28,854 nucleotides of DNA from a virus. Shown piece by piece: positions 1 to 8,168 of the stretch (position 1 is its first letter; every line of letters starts with the position of its first letter). The stretch covers positions 1 through 28,854 of the IMG/VR virus record IMGVR_UViG_3300046513_000187. One strand, written 5' to 3'. The notes beneath the pieces are model-generated. The model saw only the letters and a list, made by a program, of their open reading frames with translations, did no database searches and was not told where the DNA came from. The translations under genes were made by a program, and so were the position numbers.

Positions 1-137
1 ATGTCCTCGGTGCTGGCGCCGTCGACGTGCGGATATTCGTGGGTGACGACCGCACGCTCGATGTCGTCATTGGTCGCCGTGACTTCGAACTGGATGCCCC
101 GGAAGCTCGCCGGCAGCAAAGTGTTTTCCCATGCCAT
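1..137 (-). CDS. DNA circulation protein, Mu gpN-like (N-terminal part)
   Basis: Only the first 45 residues lie in the window; the gene continues past base 1. The protein begins MAWENTLLPASFRG, the characteristic start of the DNA-circulation N-terminal family to which Mu gpN belongs, a tail/baseplate assembly protein. It starts 12 bases after the tape measure stop, the order seen in Mu (gp42 then N). The start is the ATG at 137-135. Function beyond tail assembly is inferred from the family. Confidence 0.85.
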   Translation of the reverse strand, partial: MAWENTLLPASFRGIQFEVTATNDDIERAVVTHEYPHVDGASTED

Positions 138-148
138 GATGCTTGCTC

Positions 149-1975
149 CTATTGGCGCCGCGCATCGCGGGCGTTCACCTGGTTGACGGATTCGGCGACC
201 TGACGCCCATCGATTTCGACTCGATTCACGATCGGGCGGCTGTTGAGCGCATCCAGCTTGTCGCCGAGCTTGCGTACCTCGGTCGCCACCTGGTCAGCAC
301 CGCCCGACTTGGCGCCCGGTTTGTCTGGCACATAGCTGTCGAAGAGCCAGCCCTCCTCGCGGTGCATGCCCTGTTTGGCCATCTTCGCGTCCATGTCGGC
401 CAGCCACTTGTCGCGGTCGACCTTCGGCCCGCTGCCGCTGTCGCCCGACAGCAGCAGCGCTGCGCCGGCCACGCCGGCGGCTCGCATGGCAAGAGTCGCG
501 AGCCCGGTACGCGCGGCAGCGGCGCCGCCGGCCGCACTGGCGCCTTCGGCGGCGCCGGCACCGCCCTGCATCCGGGCCATGCGCTGGGATGCCCGCTCCG
601 GGCCGGTCAGGCTACCGGGCCAGTTGGTGACGAAGACCGGCACCACCCCAGCCGCAGCGCCGGCGGCCCCGCCCATGGCCGCGCCGGCGCCGCGGCCGTT
701 CAGCAGCTTGTTCATCAGGTACTTGCCAGCCACGACCGCGCCGACCGCGGCGCCGGCCGTGGCCATCGGATGGTCCGAGAAGATGTTGGCCAGCGTGCCC
801 GCGCCCGTAGTGAGGTCCTGCGCGCCTTGCGACAGCTTCATCTTTGAGATCTCAATCTCGGCCGCCCGGATCTTGCCGAAGGTTGCCTCGCGCATCGTCG
901 CCAGGTTGACCGCCAGCTGGCCGCTGTTCATCGCTTCCCGGCCGCGCTCCATCATCTTGAGCAGGTTCGGATCCTTGTCGGTGTCGGCCGCCTTCAAAGA
1001 GCGCATCATCTCGAGCCAGAAGGTCTTCGTGTACGCCTCGCGGAAGCCGGCCTGGCCCATCTTGAACGGGTTTTCAAGTCCTTTGGCGATCATCGCCCGG
1101 GTCAGCCCCAGGATGCCGTCGACGCCGCCCTCGCCCTTGAAGTGGCCTTTGCTGTCGAAGTAGCTGGGCACATCAATGCCGGCCTTCTTCAGATTTTTCA
1201 CATAGTGCGGATCGACGATGTGCGACAGGCCGTGCTCGATCAGGGTGGTCACCTCCTGCGGATTCTGGACGGTCGCGTTGCGCATCATGCGCTGGGTCAG
1301 CGCACCCATCAGGTTCAGGCCCGCTTCATTGTTCAGGCCGACCAGGGCGCCGGCGTTCAGCAGCTTGGGCGCCTCGCGCGCCATGGCCATCGTCTCGAAG
1401 CGGCCGCTGGTGCCGTGGTAGTAGAGCATGTCCAGCATCTGCGGGATGCGCTCATTGCGGATGCTGCTCTTGGTGATCTTGTCGAACACCAGGTCGGCGA
1501 TCTCGCCTGCAGGCGCATCGAACACCTGGGCGGCGTTGGCCACGGTCGGCGCTAGCTTGCGGATGTCCTCGATTTTCAGGCCGGCACCCGCCAGGCGGTA
1601 CTGCATCTGGGCGATCTCGAGCGGCGTGTTCAGCGAGGATTTGGATAGGCCGAGGGCCATGTCACGCATTTCGGCGAGCTCCTTTGTCGTCATCCCCGCG
1701 GTGAACTTAATCCGCAGGAGCGTGCGCTCGAATTCCAGGTTGTCGTCGATGACCGACTTCAGGGTGCCGGCGCCGATCCCGGCGGCGACAAGCTTGGTGG
1801 CGGCCGACATGCCGTTGATGGCATTCCAGGTCCGCTGGATGCGCGACTGCATGCGGGTGAAGTGGGTCGCGGCGCCATCGGTGAACCGGCGGACATTCGC
1901 GTCGCTCTGGCCCAGCGTCTGGTTCAGGCCGCGATTGTTGCCGGTGATGATCATCTGAAGTCGCATGTCGCTCAT
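149..1975 (-). CDS. Tail tape measure protein (Mu gp42-like)
   Basis: This 608-residue protein should set tail length and act during DNA ejection. The first 250 residues resemble the conserved core of TP901-type tape measures, with the stretch LEFERTLLRIKFTAGMTTKEL and a repeated helical pattern. A glycine/alanine-rich hydrophobic region near residues 405-455 could span a membrane during ejection. It follows the tail chaperone, and its ATG overlaps the TGA of the frameshifted chaperone by four bases, which suggests coupled translation. It is short for a Myovirus tape measure, suggesting a tail of roughly Mu length or shorter. Confidence 0.9.
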   Translation of the reverse strand: MSDMRLQMIITGNNRGLNQTLGQSDANVRRFTDGAATHFTRMQSRIQRTWNAINGMSAATKLVAAGIGAGTLKSVIDDNLEFERTLLRIKFTAGMTTKELAEMRDMALGLSKSSLNTPLEIAQMQYRLAGAGLKIEDIRKLAPTVANAAQVFDAPAGEIADLVFDKITKSSIRNERIPQMLDMLYYHGTSGRFETMAMAREAPKLLNAGALVGLNNEAGLNLMGALTQRMMRNATVQNPQEVTTLIEHGLSHIVDPHYVKNLKKAGIDVPSYFDSKGHFKGEGGVDGILGLTRAMIAKGLENPFKMGQAGFREAYTKTFWLEMMRSLKAADTDKDPNLLKMMERGREAMNSGQLAVNLATMREATFGKIRAAEIEISKMKLSQGAQDLTTGAGTLANIFSDHPMATAGAAVGAVVAGKYLMNKLLNGRGAGAAMGGAAGAAAGVVPVFVTNWPGSLTGPERASQRMARMQGGAGAAEGASAAGGAAAARTGLATLAMRAAGVAGAALLLSGDSGSGPKVDRDKWLADMDAKMAKQGMHREEGWLFDSYVPDKPGAKSGGADQVATEVRKLGDKLDALNSRPIVNRVEIDGRQVAESVNQVNARDARRQ

Positions 1976-2621
1976 CGGCGTTCCTTCTTGCGGTTAGGTT
2001 TGCGGTTACGGCGGGATCCGGTCTCGGGGACCGGGTCGCCGAGGCGGCGGGTTGCGACCCGGGCTTGTTCGGGCTGATCGCCCTCAGCCTCGGCGTTGGC
2101 GATTCCCAGGACGTAGATCCACTGACCGTCGGTCAGCTGGTCGGCGGGGAGACCAAAGAAAGCACTAGCCTTTTCAGCAAAGCGCCACTTAAATCTTTCA
2201 AAACGTGCGGATCGGGCTTTTTTTTAACGTCCTCGAGCAGCCTGGCGAAGTCGGCCTCGGACATGGTCCGTTCTGACGGCGAGTGCTCGCGCTCGAAGTC
2301 GTAGTAAGCGTCCACGATCGCGTTGCGCTCCTCACGGGACAGGGTATCGCGCACCTCGTCGGCCGTCGGAAACACGGATTTGCCGGTGGCCGGGTCGACC
2401 ACGAAGCGCAGGATCAGCTGGGTCGCCTTCTCCGATTCGAACAGGTCGGCATTGGCGGGCGACAGCTCGGCCTCATGCTCGGCCAGCATGTCGTTTGCCG
2501 CCCAGCCCGCCTGCTGGTAGTCACTCTCGACCAGCAGGCGCAGGCCCAGCCGCACTTCGCCCAGGGGGAAGGTCTTGGTGGCCGCACGCCCGGCCTTCAG
2601 TTTCGACAGGAGATCGGACAT
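1972..2621 (-). CDS. Tail assembly chaperone, -1 frameshift long form (gp41'-like)
   Basis: If ribosomes slip back one base at the AAAAAAG heptamer (2223-2217), translation continues in an uninterrupted frame for 81 more codons and ends at a TGA whose bases overlap the tape measure ATG (ATGA). The fusion would be 216 residues: 135 from the short form plus a new tail containing FERFKWRFAEKASAFFGLP and a very basic C-terminus (SRRNRKPNRKKERR). Frameshifted chaperones are well known in lambda (G/GT) and contractile phages including Mu. The frameshift itself is predicted, but the frame, site and gene position all agree. Confidence 0.8.
2133..2621 (-). CDS. Tail assembly chaperone, short form (Mu gp41-like)
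   Basis: This is the zero-frame product of 162 residues, lying between the tail tube and tape measure genes exactly where contractile phages encode a tail assembly chaperone. Such chaperones coat the tape measure while the tube polymerises and are not in the virion. The start ATG at 2621 sits three bases after the tube gene stop. Codons 132-135 read GTT AAA AAA AAG, which forms a slippery site. The zero frame continues 27 more codons to a TGA. Confidence 0.82.
   Translation of the reverse strand: MSDLLSKLKAGRAATKTFPLGEVRLGLRLLVESDYQQAGWAANDMLAEHEAELSPANADLFESEKATQLILRFVVDPATGKSVFPTADEVRDTLSREERNAIVDAYYDFEREHSPSERTMSEADFARLLEDVKKKPDPHVLKDLSGALLKRLVLSLVSPPTS
2217..2223 (-). promoter_or_regulatory. 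Programmed -1 frameshift slippery site A AAA AAG
   Basis: On the minus strand an eight-A run followed by G gives the heptamer A AAA AAG in the correct phase (codons GTT AAA AAA AAG at 2228-2217). This is one of the most efficient bacterial -1 slippery sequences. The -1 frame beyond it is open to base 1972. Confidence 0.8.
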
Positions 2622-2624
2622 GGC

Positions 2625-3011
2625 TTAGACCACCTGCTTGTCCAGGGCGTGCATCGTGATCGAGCGGGTGGCCTCGCTCCCGACGCCGTACTTGCTGCCG
2701 ACTTCCTCGGTGGTGCAGCCGGTGTAGATCTCGCGCTTGCCGCCGGTGCCGCAGGCAGGGTAAATCGTGATGGTCGCGTCCTTCATGTTATCCCAGTCGG
2801 GCTCCGAGTTGTCCAGGGGGATCGCGGCCTCGATCTGCAGCGATATCTCCTTGACGCCGCAGGAGCTGCCCAGGGCGCGCCGCTTGCTGTTCATGGTCTG
2901 GACGGTCTTGTTGCCGGTCTTGACGCTCGGGGTGACCGAAGTCACGTCGTATTCGACGCCGTTCACCTCGAGCACGATGGTGCCGCAGTATTCCTTGTTC
3001 TTGATGCCCAT
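2625..3011 (-). CDS. Tail tube protein (Mu gpM-like)
   Basis: This 128-residue protein sits between sheath and tail chaperone, the Mu L-M-41 order, and has the size of phage tail tube subunits. The sequence is rich in beta-strand patterns (GTIVLEVNGVEYDVTSV, then KEISLQIEAAIP and DATITIYPA), consistent with the tube beta-sandwich that stacks as rings inside the sheath. GGAG precedes the ATG at 3011 by a few bases. The family call is from position and pattern, and is strong. Confidence 0.86.
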   Translation of the reverse strand: MGIKNKEYCGTIVLEVNGVEYDVTSVTPSVKTGNKTVQTMNSKRRALGSSCGVKEISLQIEAAIPLDNSEPDWDNMKDATITIYPACGTGGKREIYTGCTTEEVGSKYGVGSEATRSITMHALDKQVV

Positions 3012-3057
3012 CTCGGGACTCCTATCGGTTCAGTGGGTAGAAAATATGCGGCCGCGC

Positions 3058-4479
3058 TTACAGCAGCAGGTCGAAGCGCTCGGCCAGGATGTGCAGGCCA
3101 TTGACGACGTCGACCGGGATCCGCTCGTTGACGCGGTTCACGTCCTGCAGGTCGCGCTCGACAATGTAGTCGGCCAGGTTGTCGTCGACGGCCTCGACGA
3201 TCTCGAGGTCCTCGAGCTGCTTGAGCAGCACGATGCCGGAGTCGCGGATGCTGGCGATCAGGCGATCGCTGATCTTGGTGCGGCTGTAGCGGCGCGCGCG
3301 GTCCTCGACGAACACCTTGGCCACGTACTTGAGGGTGCGCGGCGTGGTGATGTCCAGCAGCGAGACGTCGGGTACGCCGGCCGAGTTCAGCGTGTACGTG
3401 GTGACAGCCCGCACGACCTGGACGACTTCGCCCGGGCCGACGTTCAGCGGGGTGACGCCGTTGTAGAGTGCGCTTTCCTCTTCGGTGCGCGAGGTGCGAT
3501 CGGCCACCAGCGGGACTGCGATGCCTTTGACTTCCTGGTAGTCGAACGGCATGGCCGGGTCTTCCTGCGAGGCGACGGTCGCGGCATAGGCGGCCGCCAC
3601 TTCCATCGCGGCCGTGGTCGTATTGCGCATCCAGACATGGTTCAGCCAGCCGTGGTTGATGCTGGCCGAGAGCGACGTCGCGCTGGCCAGCGTGCCGGTC
3701 GAGGCGATGAAGCCGAGCGCCCAGCGCTTTTCGGCGAAGCTGCCGACCGCGTCCAGATGGTTGCGCAGTGCGGTCAGGTTCGCGGTATCGCGGTACGGGA
3801 TCACGATCTGGTCATGCCCACCCAGGAATACGGCGGTCAGCGCCGCCGTGATGTCCGGGTCGCCGGCGCCGGCCCCGGGCGCACCGGCGGTGAAGGTCAT
3901 GCCGGTGGTGGCGCCGGACGCGGTCACCTTGAAGCCGTTCGCCACGGTACCCTTGTTCCTGGCGGTGAGCGTGATGACGCCGGCAGCGTTGGCGGCCGTC
4001 ACCGGCAGCTCCGGCCGGGCCGCGACCGCCGCCACGAAGGCGGCGGCGACCAAGGTCGGGGTGTCGGTCGTTGCGACGTTCACCTGGATGACCGTGTCGT
4101 TGATGGCCAGGGCGAAGGCGCCGGCGGCGGTGGGCGCGCCGGCGACGGTCACCGGGAAACTGGCCGCCGTGGCGCCGCCGGCGTCGTCCAGGGCGATCAC
4201 CGATAGATTCGCGTACGGGTTGGCGGCCAGCGCGGCGCGCACCATGCGGTGCAGCTGCGAGCCGTAGCCGCACATCTGGGCAGCTTCGACATCCGAGAAC
4301 ACATTGGCCACGGTGGCGATCGCCAACGTGCCGGCGGCGGTCTTCTGGCCGATGATCAGGGTGCGCTGCAGGTTGCCGGGCAGGTTGCGCACGGCCATCT
4401 TGGTGTTGAACTCGGTATAGACGCCTGGCTTGCGGAGACTCGACGGGATCTTGTCGAAAGAGATATTGGCGGACGACAT
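3058..4479 (-). CDS. Contractile tail sheath protein (Mu gpL-like)
   Basis: The 473-residue product matches tail sheath proteins in its start (IPSSLRKPGVYTEF, a sheath N-terminal signature), length and position before the tube gene. It would polymerise around the tube and contract on adsorption. The middle (about residues 110-210) is a low-complexity alanine/threonine-rich insertion domain, probably surface-exposed as in other sheaths. The C-terminal part (DRLIASIRDSGIVLLKQLEDLEIVEAV) is the conserved polymerisation core. AAGG precedes the ATG at 4479. Confidence 0.92.
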   Translation of the reverse strand: MSSANISFDKIPSSLRKPGVYTEFNTKMAVRNLPGNLQRTLIIGQKTAAGTLAIATVANVFSDVEAAQMCGYGSQLHRMVRAALAANPYANLSVIALDDAGGATAASFPVTVAGAPTAAGAFALAINDTVIQVNVATTDTPTLVAAAFVAAVAARPELPVTAANAAGVITLTARNKGTVANGFKVTASGATTGMTFTAGAPGAGAGDPDITAALTAVFLGGHDQIVIPYRDTANLTALRNHLDAVGSFAEKRWALGFIASTGTLASATSLSASINHGWLNHVWMRNTTTAAMEVAAAYAATVASQEDPAMPFDYQEVKGIAVPLVADRTSRTEEESALYNGVTPLNVGPGEVVQVVRAVTTYTLNSAGVPDVSLLDITTPRTLKYVAKVFVEDRARRYSRTKISDRLIASIRDSGIVLLKQLEDLEIVEAVDDNLADYIVERDLQDVNRVNERIPVDVVNGLHILAERFDLLL

Positions 4480-4524
4480 GGAGGCCTTTCGCTCTACGGT
4501 AGGGGGTTGTAAGAAGTGACCAGG

Positions 4525-4728
4525 TCAGGCCGCGTCTTTGGCGCTGGCCCTGGCGGCGGGCGCCGTCGACGCTGCAGGGACTTCGACCAGGTCGCCGTCG
4601 GCGATCGCCTTGCGGTAGTAGTGCGAGTCCTGGACCTGGACCGCCTCGGCGTCGGTGATATAGGTGCGGGGCGCACCTTCTTTCGGCAGCTGCAGGCCGG
4701 GGGCGGCCTTTACGTTCAGAGTGGTCAT
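4525..4728 (-). CDS. Small DUF2635-type protein (Mu gp38-like)
   Basis: This 67-residue protein starts MTTLNVKAAPGLQLPKEG, a pattern typical of the DUF2635 family that precedes the sheath gene in Mu-like phages; its role is unknown. The start is the ATG at 4728, with AGGA seven to ten bases upstream. Longer readings in this frame run back into the intergenic promoter-like region and are not supported. The C-terminus is alanine-rich. It is the first gene after a 142-base gap holding a perfect palindrome, so it may head its own transcript with sheath, tube and tape measure. Confidence 0.8.
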   Translation of the reverse strand: MTTLNVKAAPGLQLPKEGAPRTYITDAEAVQVQDSHYYRKAIADGDLVEVPAASTAPAARASAKDAA

Positions 4729-4794
4729 GGGGTTCCTGTGGGATCGGAATCGGTACGAGAACCCCAATTTTGGTCGCGCGCGCGCGAGGTCGAC

Positions 4795-4810
4795 ACTAAA
4801 GCGCTTTAGT
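4795..4810. promoter_or_regulatory. 16-bp perfect palindrome, candidate late-activator site
   Basis: The sequence ACTAAAGCGCTTTAGT is a perfect palindrome centred 74 bases upstream of the gp38-like ATG, in the only sizeable gap of the tail operon (4729-4870). On the minus strand it is preceded by AAAAAT. The same arrangement (five A, then a TAAA..TTTAGT palindrome) occurs upstream of the protease gene. Mor/C-type activators of Mu bind AT-rich dyads upstream of promoters lacking a good -35, so this is a candidate site. A run of alternating CG lies beside it (about 4776-4785). Confidence 0.45.
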
Positions 4811-4870
4811 ATTTTTCGAGGAGACGGGAGCGCGCGCGGCCAGCTGGCCGGCGCGGCGATCGCGGGCGCA

Positions 4871-5464
4871 TCAGGGCGCCGCGTGGGTGGTGAGGGTTTC
4901 GGTGTCGGCGACGTCGTCGCCAGGTGTGATGTAGAACGACTGGCCGGTCTTGATCCAGTCGCCCTCTGTGACGTTGACGCAGTCGGGAAGCGCTGCTTCC
5001 CAGGCGAACTCGCACTGCATCGGGATCGCCAGGATGCTTTCCGCCTGCGCGCCATCGGAGCGGCGGGCCACGAACAGGGTCTCGATTTCCTCGGCAGTGA
5101 GCGGTTTGGTCATCGGCATCCCCAGGCGCTGGTTCTCGAGCAGCGCGATCATGTCCTCGGCGATCTGGTAGCTGCCCGGCTCGTGCATGTCGCCATGACG
5201 GGTGGCGCGCTCGTTGCGCGGGTTGCGGGCGGCAACGTACAACACCAGGTGCACCCGGGCGTGGCGCGCACGCTCGCCCAGGTCGCCCAGCTTCTTCAAC
5301 CTGGTGAAGGACACGAACACGGCCGGGAAGCGGAATGTCGACTGTGTGTCCTCACTGATCTGGCCGCCATAGGTTTCTATCGTAAGCAGCTTGTACGGCC
5401 ACAGCCCGGCGGCCTGCGCAGCCTGGATGCGGGCGACGATTGCGTCCTCGAGCTCGGCGATCAT
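4871..5464 (-). CDS. Gp37/DUF1834-like tail completion protein
   Basis: The product of 197 residues begins MIAELEDAIVARIQAA and contains FPAVFVSFTRLKKLG, a pattern seen in the Mu gp37 (DUF1834) family. In Mu these proteins sit between the gp36 neck protein and the sheath and are thought to join head and tail. Its ATG overlaps the gp36-like stop (ATGA at 5464-5461), which fixes the start; the open frame extends further upstream but that portion overlaps the gp36-like gene out of frame. Followed by a 142-base gap. Confidence 0.82.
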   Translation of the reverse strand: MIAELEDAIVARIQAAQAAGLWPYKLLTIETYGGQISEDTQSTFRFPAVFVSFTRLKKLGDLGERARHARVHLVLYVAARNPRNERATRHGDMHEPGSYQIAEDMIALLENQRLGMPMTKPLTAEEIETLFVARRSDGAQAESILAIPMQCEFAWEAALPDCVNVTEGDWIKTGQSFYITPGDDVADTETLTTHAAP

Positions 5465-5955
5465 GAGAACGTGCCCCGCATGAAGTCGTTCAGCGCGCCT
5501 GGGCCGAAAACCCGCTGGCCGCCAGTGTTGACCTCGGCCTCGCCGGCGGTCAGGTTGGTCGGCTGCAGGCCGCCGCCGGCCGCGCCACCGGCGCCGATCC
5601 CGACCTGGGCGCACAGAATGATCTTGCCGGTGATGATCTGCTGTAGCTTGGCGTCGGCCTCCTTGTAGCGATCGCGCACCTCGTCGGTGGCCGTGATGCC
5701 CGACGATCCGGTCAGCCGGTAGCGGGCAATGTCCATGCACAGCTGCTTGAGGAAGGTTTGCACCTGGACCGCGCTGGTATCAAGCGGCAAGGCGCAACGC
5801 TGGCCGGCGGCGAAGTCGATCTGGTCGGATGCCTTGTCGAGGGCGTTCTGGACGCGCTCGACCACCATCTCGCCGGTGCCGTCCGGGTCTCCGATGGTCC
5901 GCATCTCGCGCTGGCCGAACTCGTCGACCATGTCCTGGGGGGTAGCGTAGTTCAT
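5461..5955 (-). CDS. DUF1320 head-tail connector protein (Mu gp36-like)
   Basis: The 164-residue protein starts MNYATPQDMVDEFG and continues with a helical region (RVQNALDKASDQIDFA...CMDIARYRL), the hallmark of DUF1320/gp36 proteins that form the head-completion ring. A glycine-rich stretch follows at about residues 120-130. GAAAGAG lies just upstream of the ATG at 5955. It overlaps the gp37-like gene by four bases, so the two are probably translationally coupled. Confidence 0.87.
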   Translation of the reverse strand: MNYATPQDMVDEFGQREMRTIGDPDGTGEMVVERVQNALDKASDQIDFAAGQRCALPLDTSAVQVQTFLKQLCMDIARYRLTGSSGITATDEVRDRYKEADAKLQQIITGKIILCAQVGIGAGGAAGGGLQPTNLTAGEAEVNTGGQRVFGPGALNDFMRGTFS

Positions 5956-6031
5956 GCTCTTTCGTCCGATTGGGTGGCTGGAAGAGAAAACCCGGCTGCA
6001 GGGCCGGGTTTCGGGGTTGGGTGACGCTGGA

Positions 6032-6211
6032 TCAACTGTCGGTGGCGGCCGACGCCTGGATCACGTCCGGCTTGCGGATTGCCTTGCAGTCCAGCAGCGG
6101 CTGCGCCTCGTCTTCGTCCAGTTCGACGGGGTTGTCGGGCGGGACGGTCTCGAAGACGCCCTTCTTGCTGGTCGGGCGCTTCAGTGGGGTGCTGGTGATA
6201 TAGGTTGCCAT
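6032..6211 (-). CDS. Small gp35-like protein
   Basis: This 59-residue protein (MATYITSTPLKRPTSKKGVF...) lies between the capsid and gp36-like genes, where Mu encodes gp35. The N-terminal ITSTP..R motif followed by an acidic middle (VELDEDEAQ) is reminiscent of gp35/HI1506-type proteins of Mu-like prophages, whose function is unknown. AGGAGAATCC precedes the ATG at 6211, so this start is preferred over a further-upstream one at 6247. Confidence 0.68.
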   Translation of the reverse strand: MATYITSTPLKRPTSKKGVFETVPPDNPVELDEDEAQPLLDCKAIRKPDVIQASAATDS

Positions 6212-6302
6212 GGATTCTCCTGGTTGGATTGTTCTGGCCTCGACCACATACCGGCCAGGTTCCGCCGGCGCGTGGGGGGCAGATCTCTCTCGGTGGGTGT
6301 AT

Positions 6303-7229
6303 TTAGAACACGTTCTGGATCAGGAAGCCGCCGCCGGCGCCGGCGATGACCGGGGCGCGCTCATGCTTCACGCCGTAGATCCAGGATTCGCGGTTCTCGT
6401 CGCGGTACGGGCTCTTGACGCTCGGCTGGCCCTTGAGGCGGTAGGTGTAGCCGTAGGACGGTGCGCGCTGCGAGCGGAAGTTCTTCGGCACGAAGGCCAG
6501 CACGACGTCGTTACCCCACACGTCCAGCAGTTGGCCGTTCATCTGGTTGGCGTAGATCGCATTGCCTTCGACGACGACTTCCATGTCGAAATACTTGGCG
6601 AGCATCTCGGCGGTGACCGAATCCTTGCTGGTGTACTTCAGGCGCTCGCGCACGTCCGGGTGCTTGTCGAGCTTCCAGATCGCCCCCGGCGGCAGGATCA
6701 TCACGTTCGGGTACTTGCCGGTGGCGGCGCGAATCGCCGCCCGGGCCGCCTGGACGTCGTCGCGCGGGGTCGACGTGGTGGCACTCCATAGTGCAGTACC
6801 GCTCAGTGCGGCCTTGTTGCTGGCGGCATACTGGGCCGGGTCACGTGCGATCTTGGCGCGCTGGTATTCCAGCTTCAGCTGCATCGAGTCGAACACCAGG
6901 CCGACGGCTTCCTTGCCCAGGTCGATGCCGGGAACGACCTTGGCGTCGCGACCGACCTCATCCGGCACGACCGCCTCGAGTGCGTGGTTCTCGCAGGCGA
7001 ACGGCTTGCCCAGGTAGCCGAACTCGATGCGCTTGGTGGCGCCGCCCGGGGCACGCTGGGTGTCGATCAGCAGGAAGGATTCCTTGCCGAACTCGATCAC
7101 CTGGCCACCGGCGGCGTCGACGTCAACCTCGGGAAACAGCAGACTCCCGACGTATTCGTTATTGCTGTAACCACGGACGAACGTGGTCAGAATCGGATCG
7201 ATGACCCGGGCCTGCTGGGGGTTGAACAT
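6303..7229 (-). CDS. Major capsid protein
   Basis: The 308-residue protein follows protease/scaffold and decoration genes, the normal place for the major head subunit. It does not look like Mu gpT. Instead it begins MFNPQQARVIDPILTTFVRG and contains IWKLDKHPDVRERLKYTSKD, resembling the capsid-E/HK97-fold coat proteins of some other transposable and tailed phages. GGAGAACAATA precedes the ATG at 7229, so that start is chosen over an upstream one in the preceding intergenic DNA. The C-terminus (KHERAPVIAGAGGGFLIQ) is coat-like. Confidence 0.82.
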   Translation of the reverse strand: MFNPQQARVIDPILTTFVRGYSNNEYVGSLLFPEVDVDAAGGQVIEFGKESFLLIDTQRAPGGATKRIEFGYLGKPFACENHALEAVVPDEVGRDAKVVPGIDLGKEAVGLVFDSMQLKLEYQRAKIARDPAQYAASNKAALSGTALWSATTSTPRDDVQAARAAIRAATGKYPNVMILPPGAIWKLDKHPDVRERLKYTSKDSVTAEMLAKYFDMEVVVEGNAIYANQMNGQLLDVWGNDVVLAFVPKNFRSQRAPSYGYTYRLKGQPSVKSPYRDENRESWIYGVKHERAPVIAGAGGGFLIQNVF

Positions 7230-7276
7230 TATTGTTCTCCTAGTTTTGGTAAAGAGCTTTTGCTGCCGGGTCTGGC

Positions 7277-7627
7277 TTAGACCGTGGGGGTCAGCAGGAC
7301 CTCGACGATGTCGCCGGCCGCACCGGCCACCTGGCCCGGGCACAGCCTGCCCAGGCAGGCAGCGGCGGTGCCGCCCACGATCGCCCGGCCCTGGGCGTCT
7401 GCGATCACGTACTTGGTGCCGGCGGGGATCGCGGCTCCGGCTTCGATCGGCGCGGTACCCTGGACGCGAACGGGGGCGTACGCGCCGGCTGCGGCGGCAT
7501 CGGCCGCGGCGATGCCGTAAATATCAGTGGCGGCGTGCGCGCCGGCCGCGGTTACGGCGCGGTTCTTGGTGATCGCGCCGGCGGCGGTGACGCCGAGGAC
7601 GAGAACTTCAATGCATTGGTTGCTCAT
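7277..7627 (-). CDS. Capsid decoration/cement protein (DUF2190-like)
   Basis: This 116-residue, very alanine/glycine-rich protein lies between protease and capsid genes. The pattern of short beta-strands (CIEVLVLGVTAAGAI, YAPVRVQGTAPIEAG, PAGTKYVIADAQGRA) fits the DUF2190/decoration fold that binds the outside of mature heads. GGAG sits eight bases upstream of the ATG at 7627. Family assignment rests on composition, length and position; an unrelated small head protein is the alternative. Confidence 0.7.
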   Translation of the reverse strand: MSNQCIEVLVLGVTAAGAITKNRAVTAAGAHAATDIYGIAAADAAAAGAYAPVRVQGTAPIEAGAAIPAGTKYVIADAQGRAIVGGTAAACLGRLCPGQVAGAAGDIVEVLLTPTV

Positions 7628-7664
7628 GCTGTGCTCCGGTTGAGATAGAAAAATGCGGACCTGG

Positions 7665-8168
7665 TCAGCCTTGAACAGCCTTGACCGCTTCGACGAAGTC
7701 GATGCCCGGGTGTTCCTTCATATAGGCGTTCGCCTTCTGCACCACCGCCAGACCCTCGGGGTCGACGTCGTAGCCCGGGGGAGCCGCGAAATCGGCCGTG
7801 CCGCTGCTGGCGCCGCCATCAGCCGCGGGCGGGGCCACGCGGCCATAGACGACCTGCTTGGGCTGGCTCGACAGGAAGGCCTTGAACAGGTCCGCGGTGG
7901 TTTTTCCGTGATGCTCGTGCCCTTCGGCGAAGTCGGCGACCTGGTTGGCTGCGTCCAGCTGGCAGAGGAGAACGACCACCGTGTCCTTTTGACCCGGCAG
8001 CAGGTGGCCGCTGGCCACCAGCGCTTCTGCGAAGTCGGCGTGGTCCGCCTTCTTCAGCGCTGCCTCGCGCGCGGCCAGCTGCGCCGCGAGGTTGGTCAGG
8101 TCAGATTCTTTTTGCGCCAGCGATGCCGCTTGCGCGTCCAGTGCTGCTTTGTTCACGTTGGTCTCCAT
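7665..8168 (-). CDS. Possible internally started scaffold protein (Mu gpZ-like)
   Basis: An in-frame ATG at codon 217 of the protease gene (8168-8166) begins METNVNKAALDAQAASLAQKE, just where the protease part ends and the coiled-coil scaffold begins. Mu makes its scaffold gpZ from such an internal start in I. A product from here would be 167 residues. There is no strong Shine-Dalgarno before it, so this is a suggestion from family precedent. Confidence 0.4.
   Translation of the reverse strand: METNVNKAALDAQAASLAQKESDLTNLAAQLAAREAALKKADHADFAEALVASGHLLPGQKDTVVVLLCQLDAANQVADFAEGHEHHGKTTADLFKAFLSSQPKQVVYGRVAPPAADGGASSGTADFAAPPGYDVDPEGLAVVQKANAYMKEHPGIDFVEAVKAVQG

Noticed and set aside
2767-4206. 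479-residue plus-strand open frame
   Set aside because: Antisense to the sheath gene; translation is low-complexity glycine/arginine-rich with no recognisable domain.
5465-5740. N-terminal extension of the gp37-like protein
   Set aside because: The upstream frame overlaps the gp36-like gene and translates to arginine/histidine-rich nonsense; the ATGA overlap at 5464 gives the normal family start.
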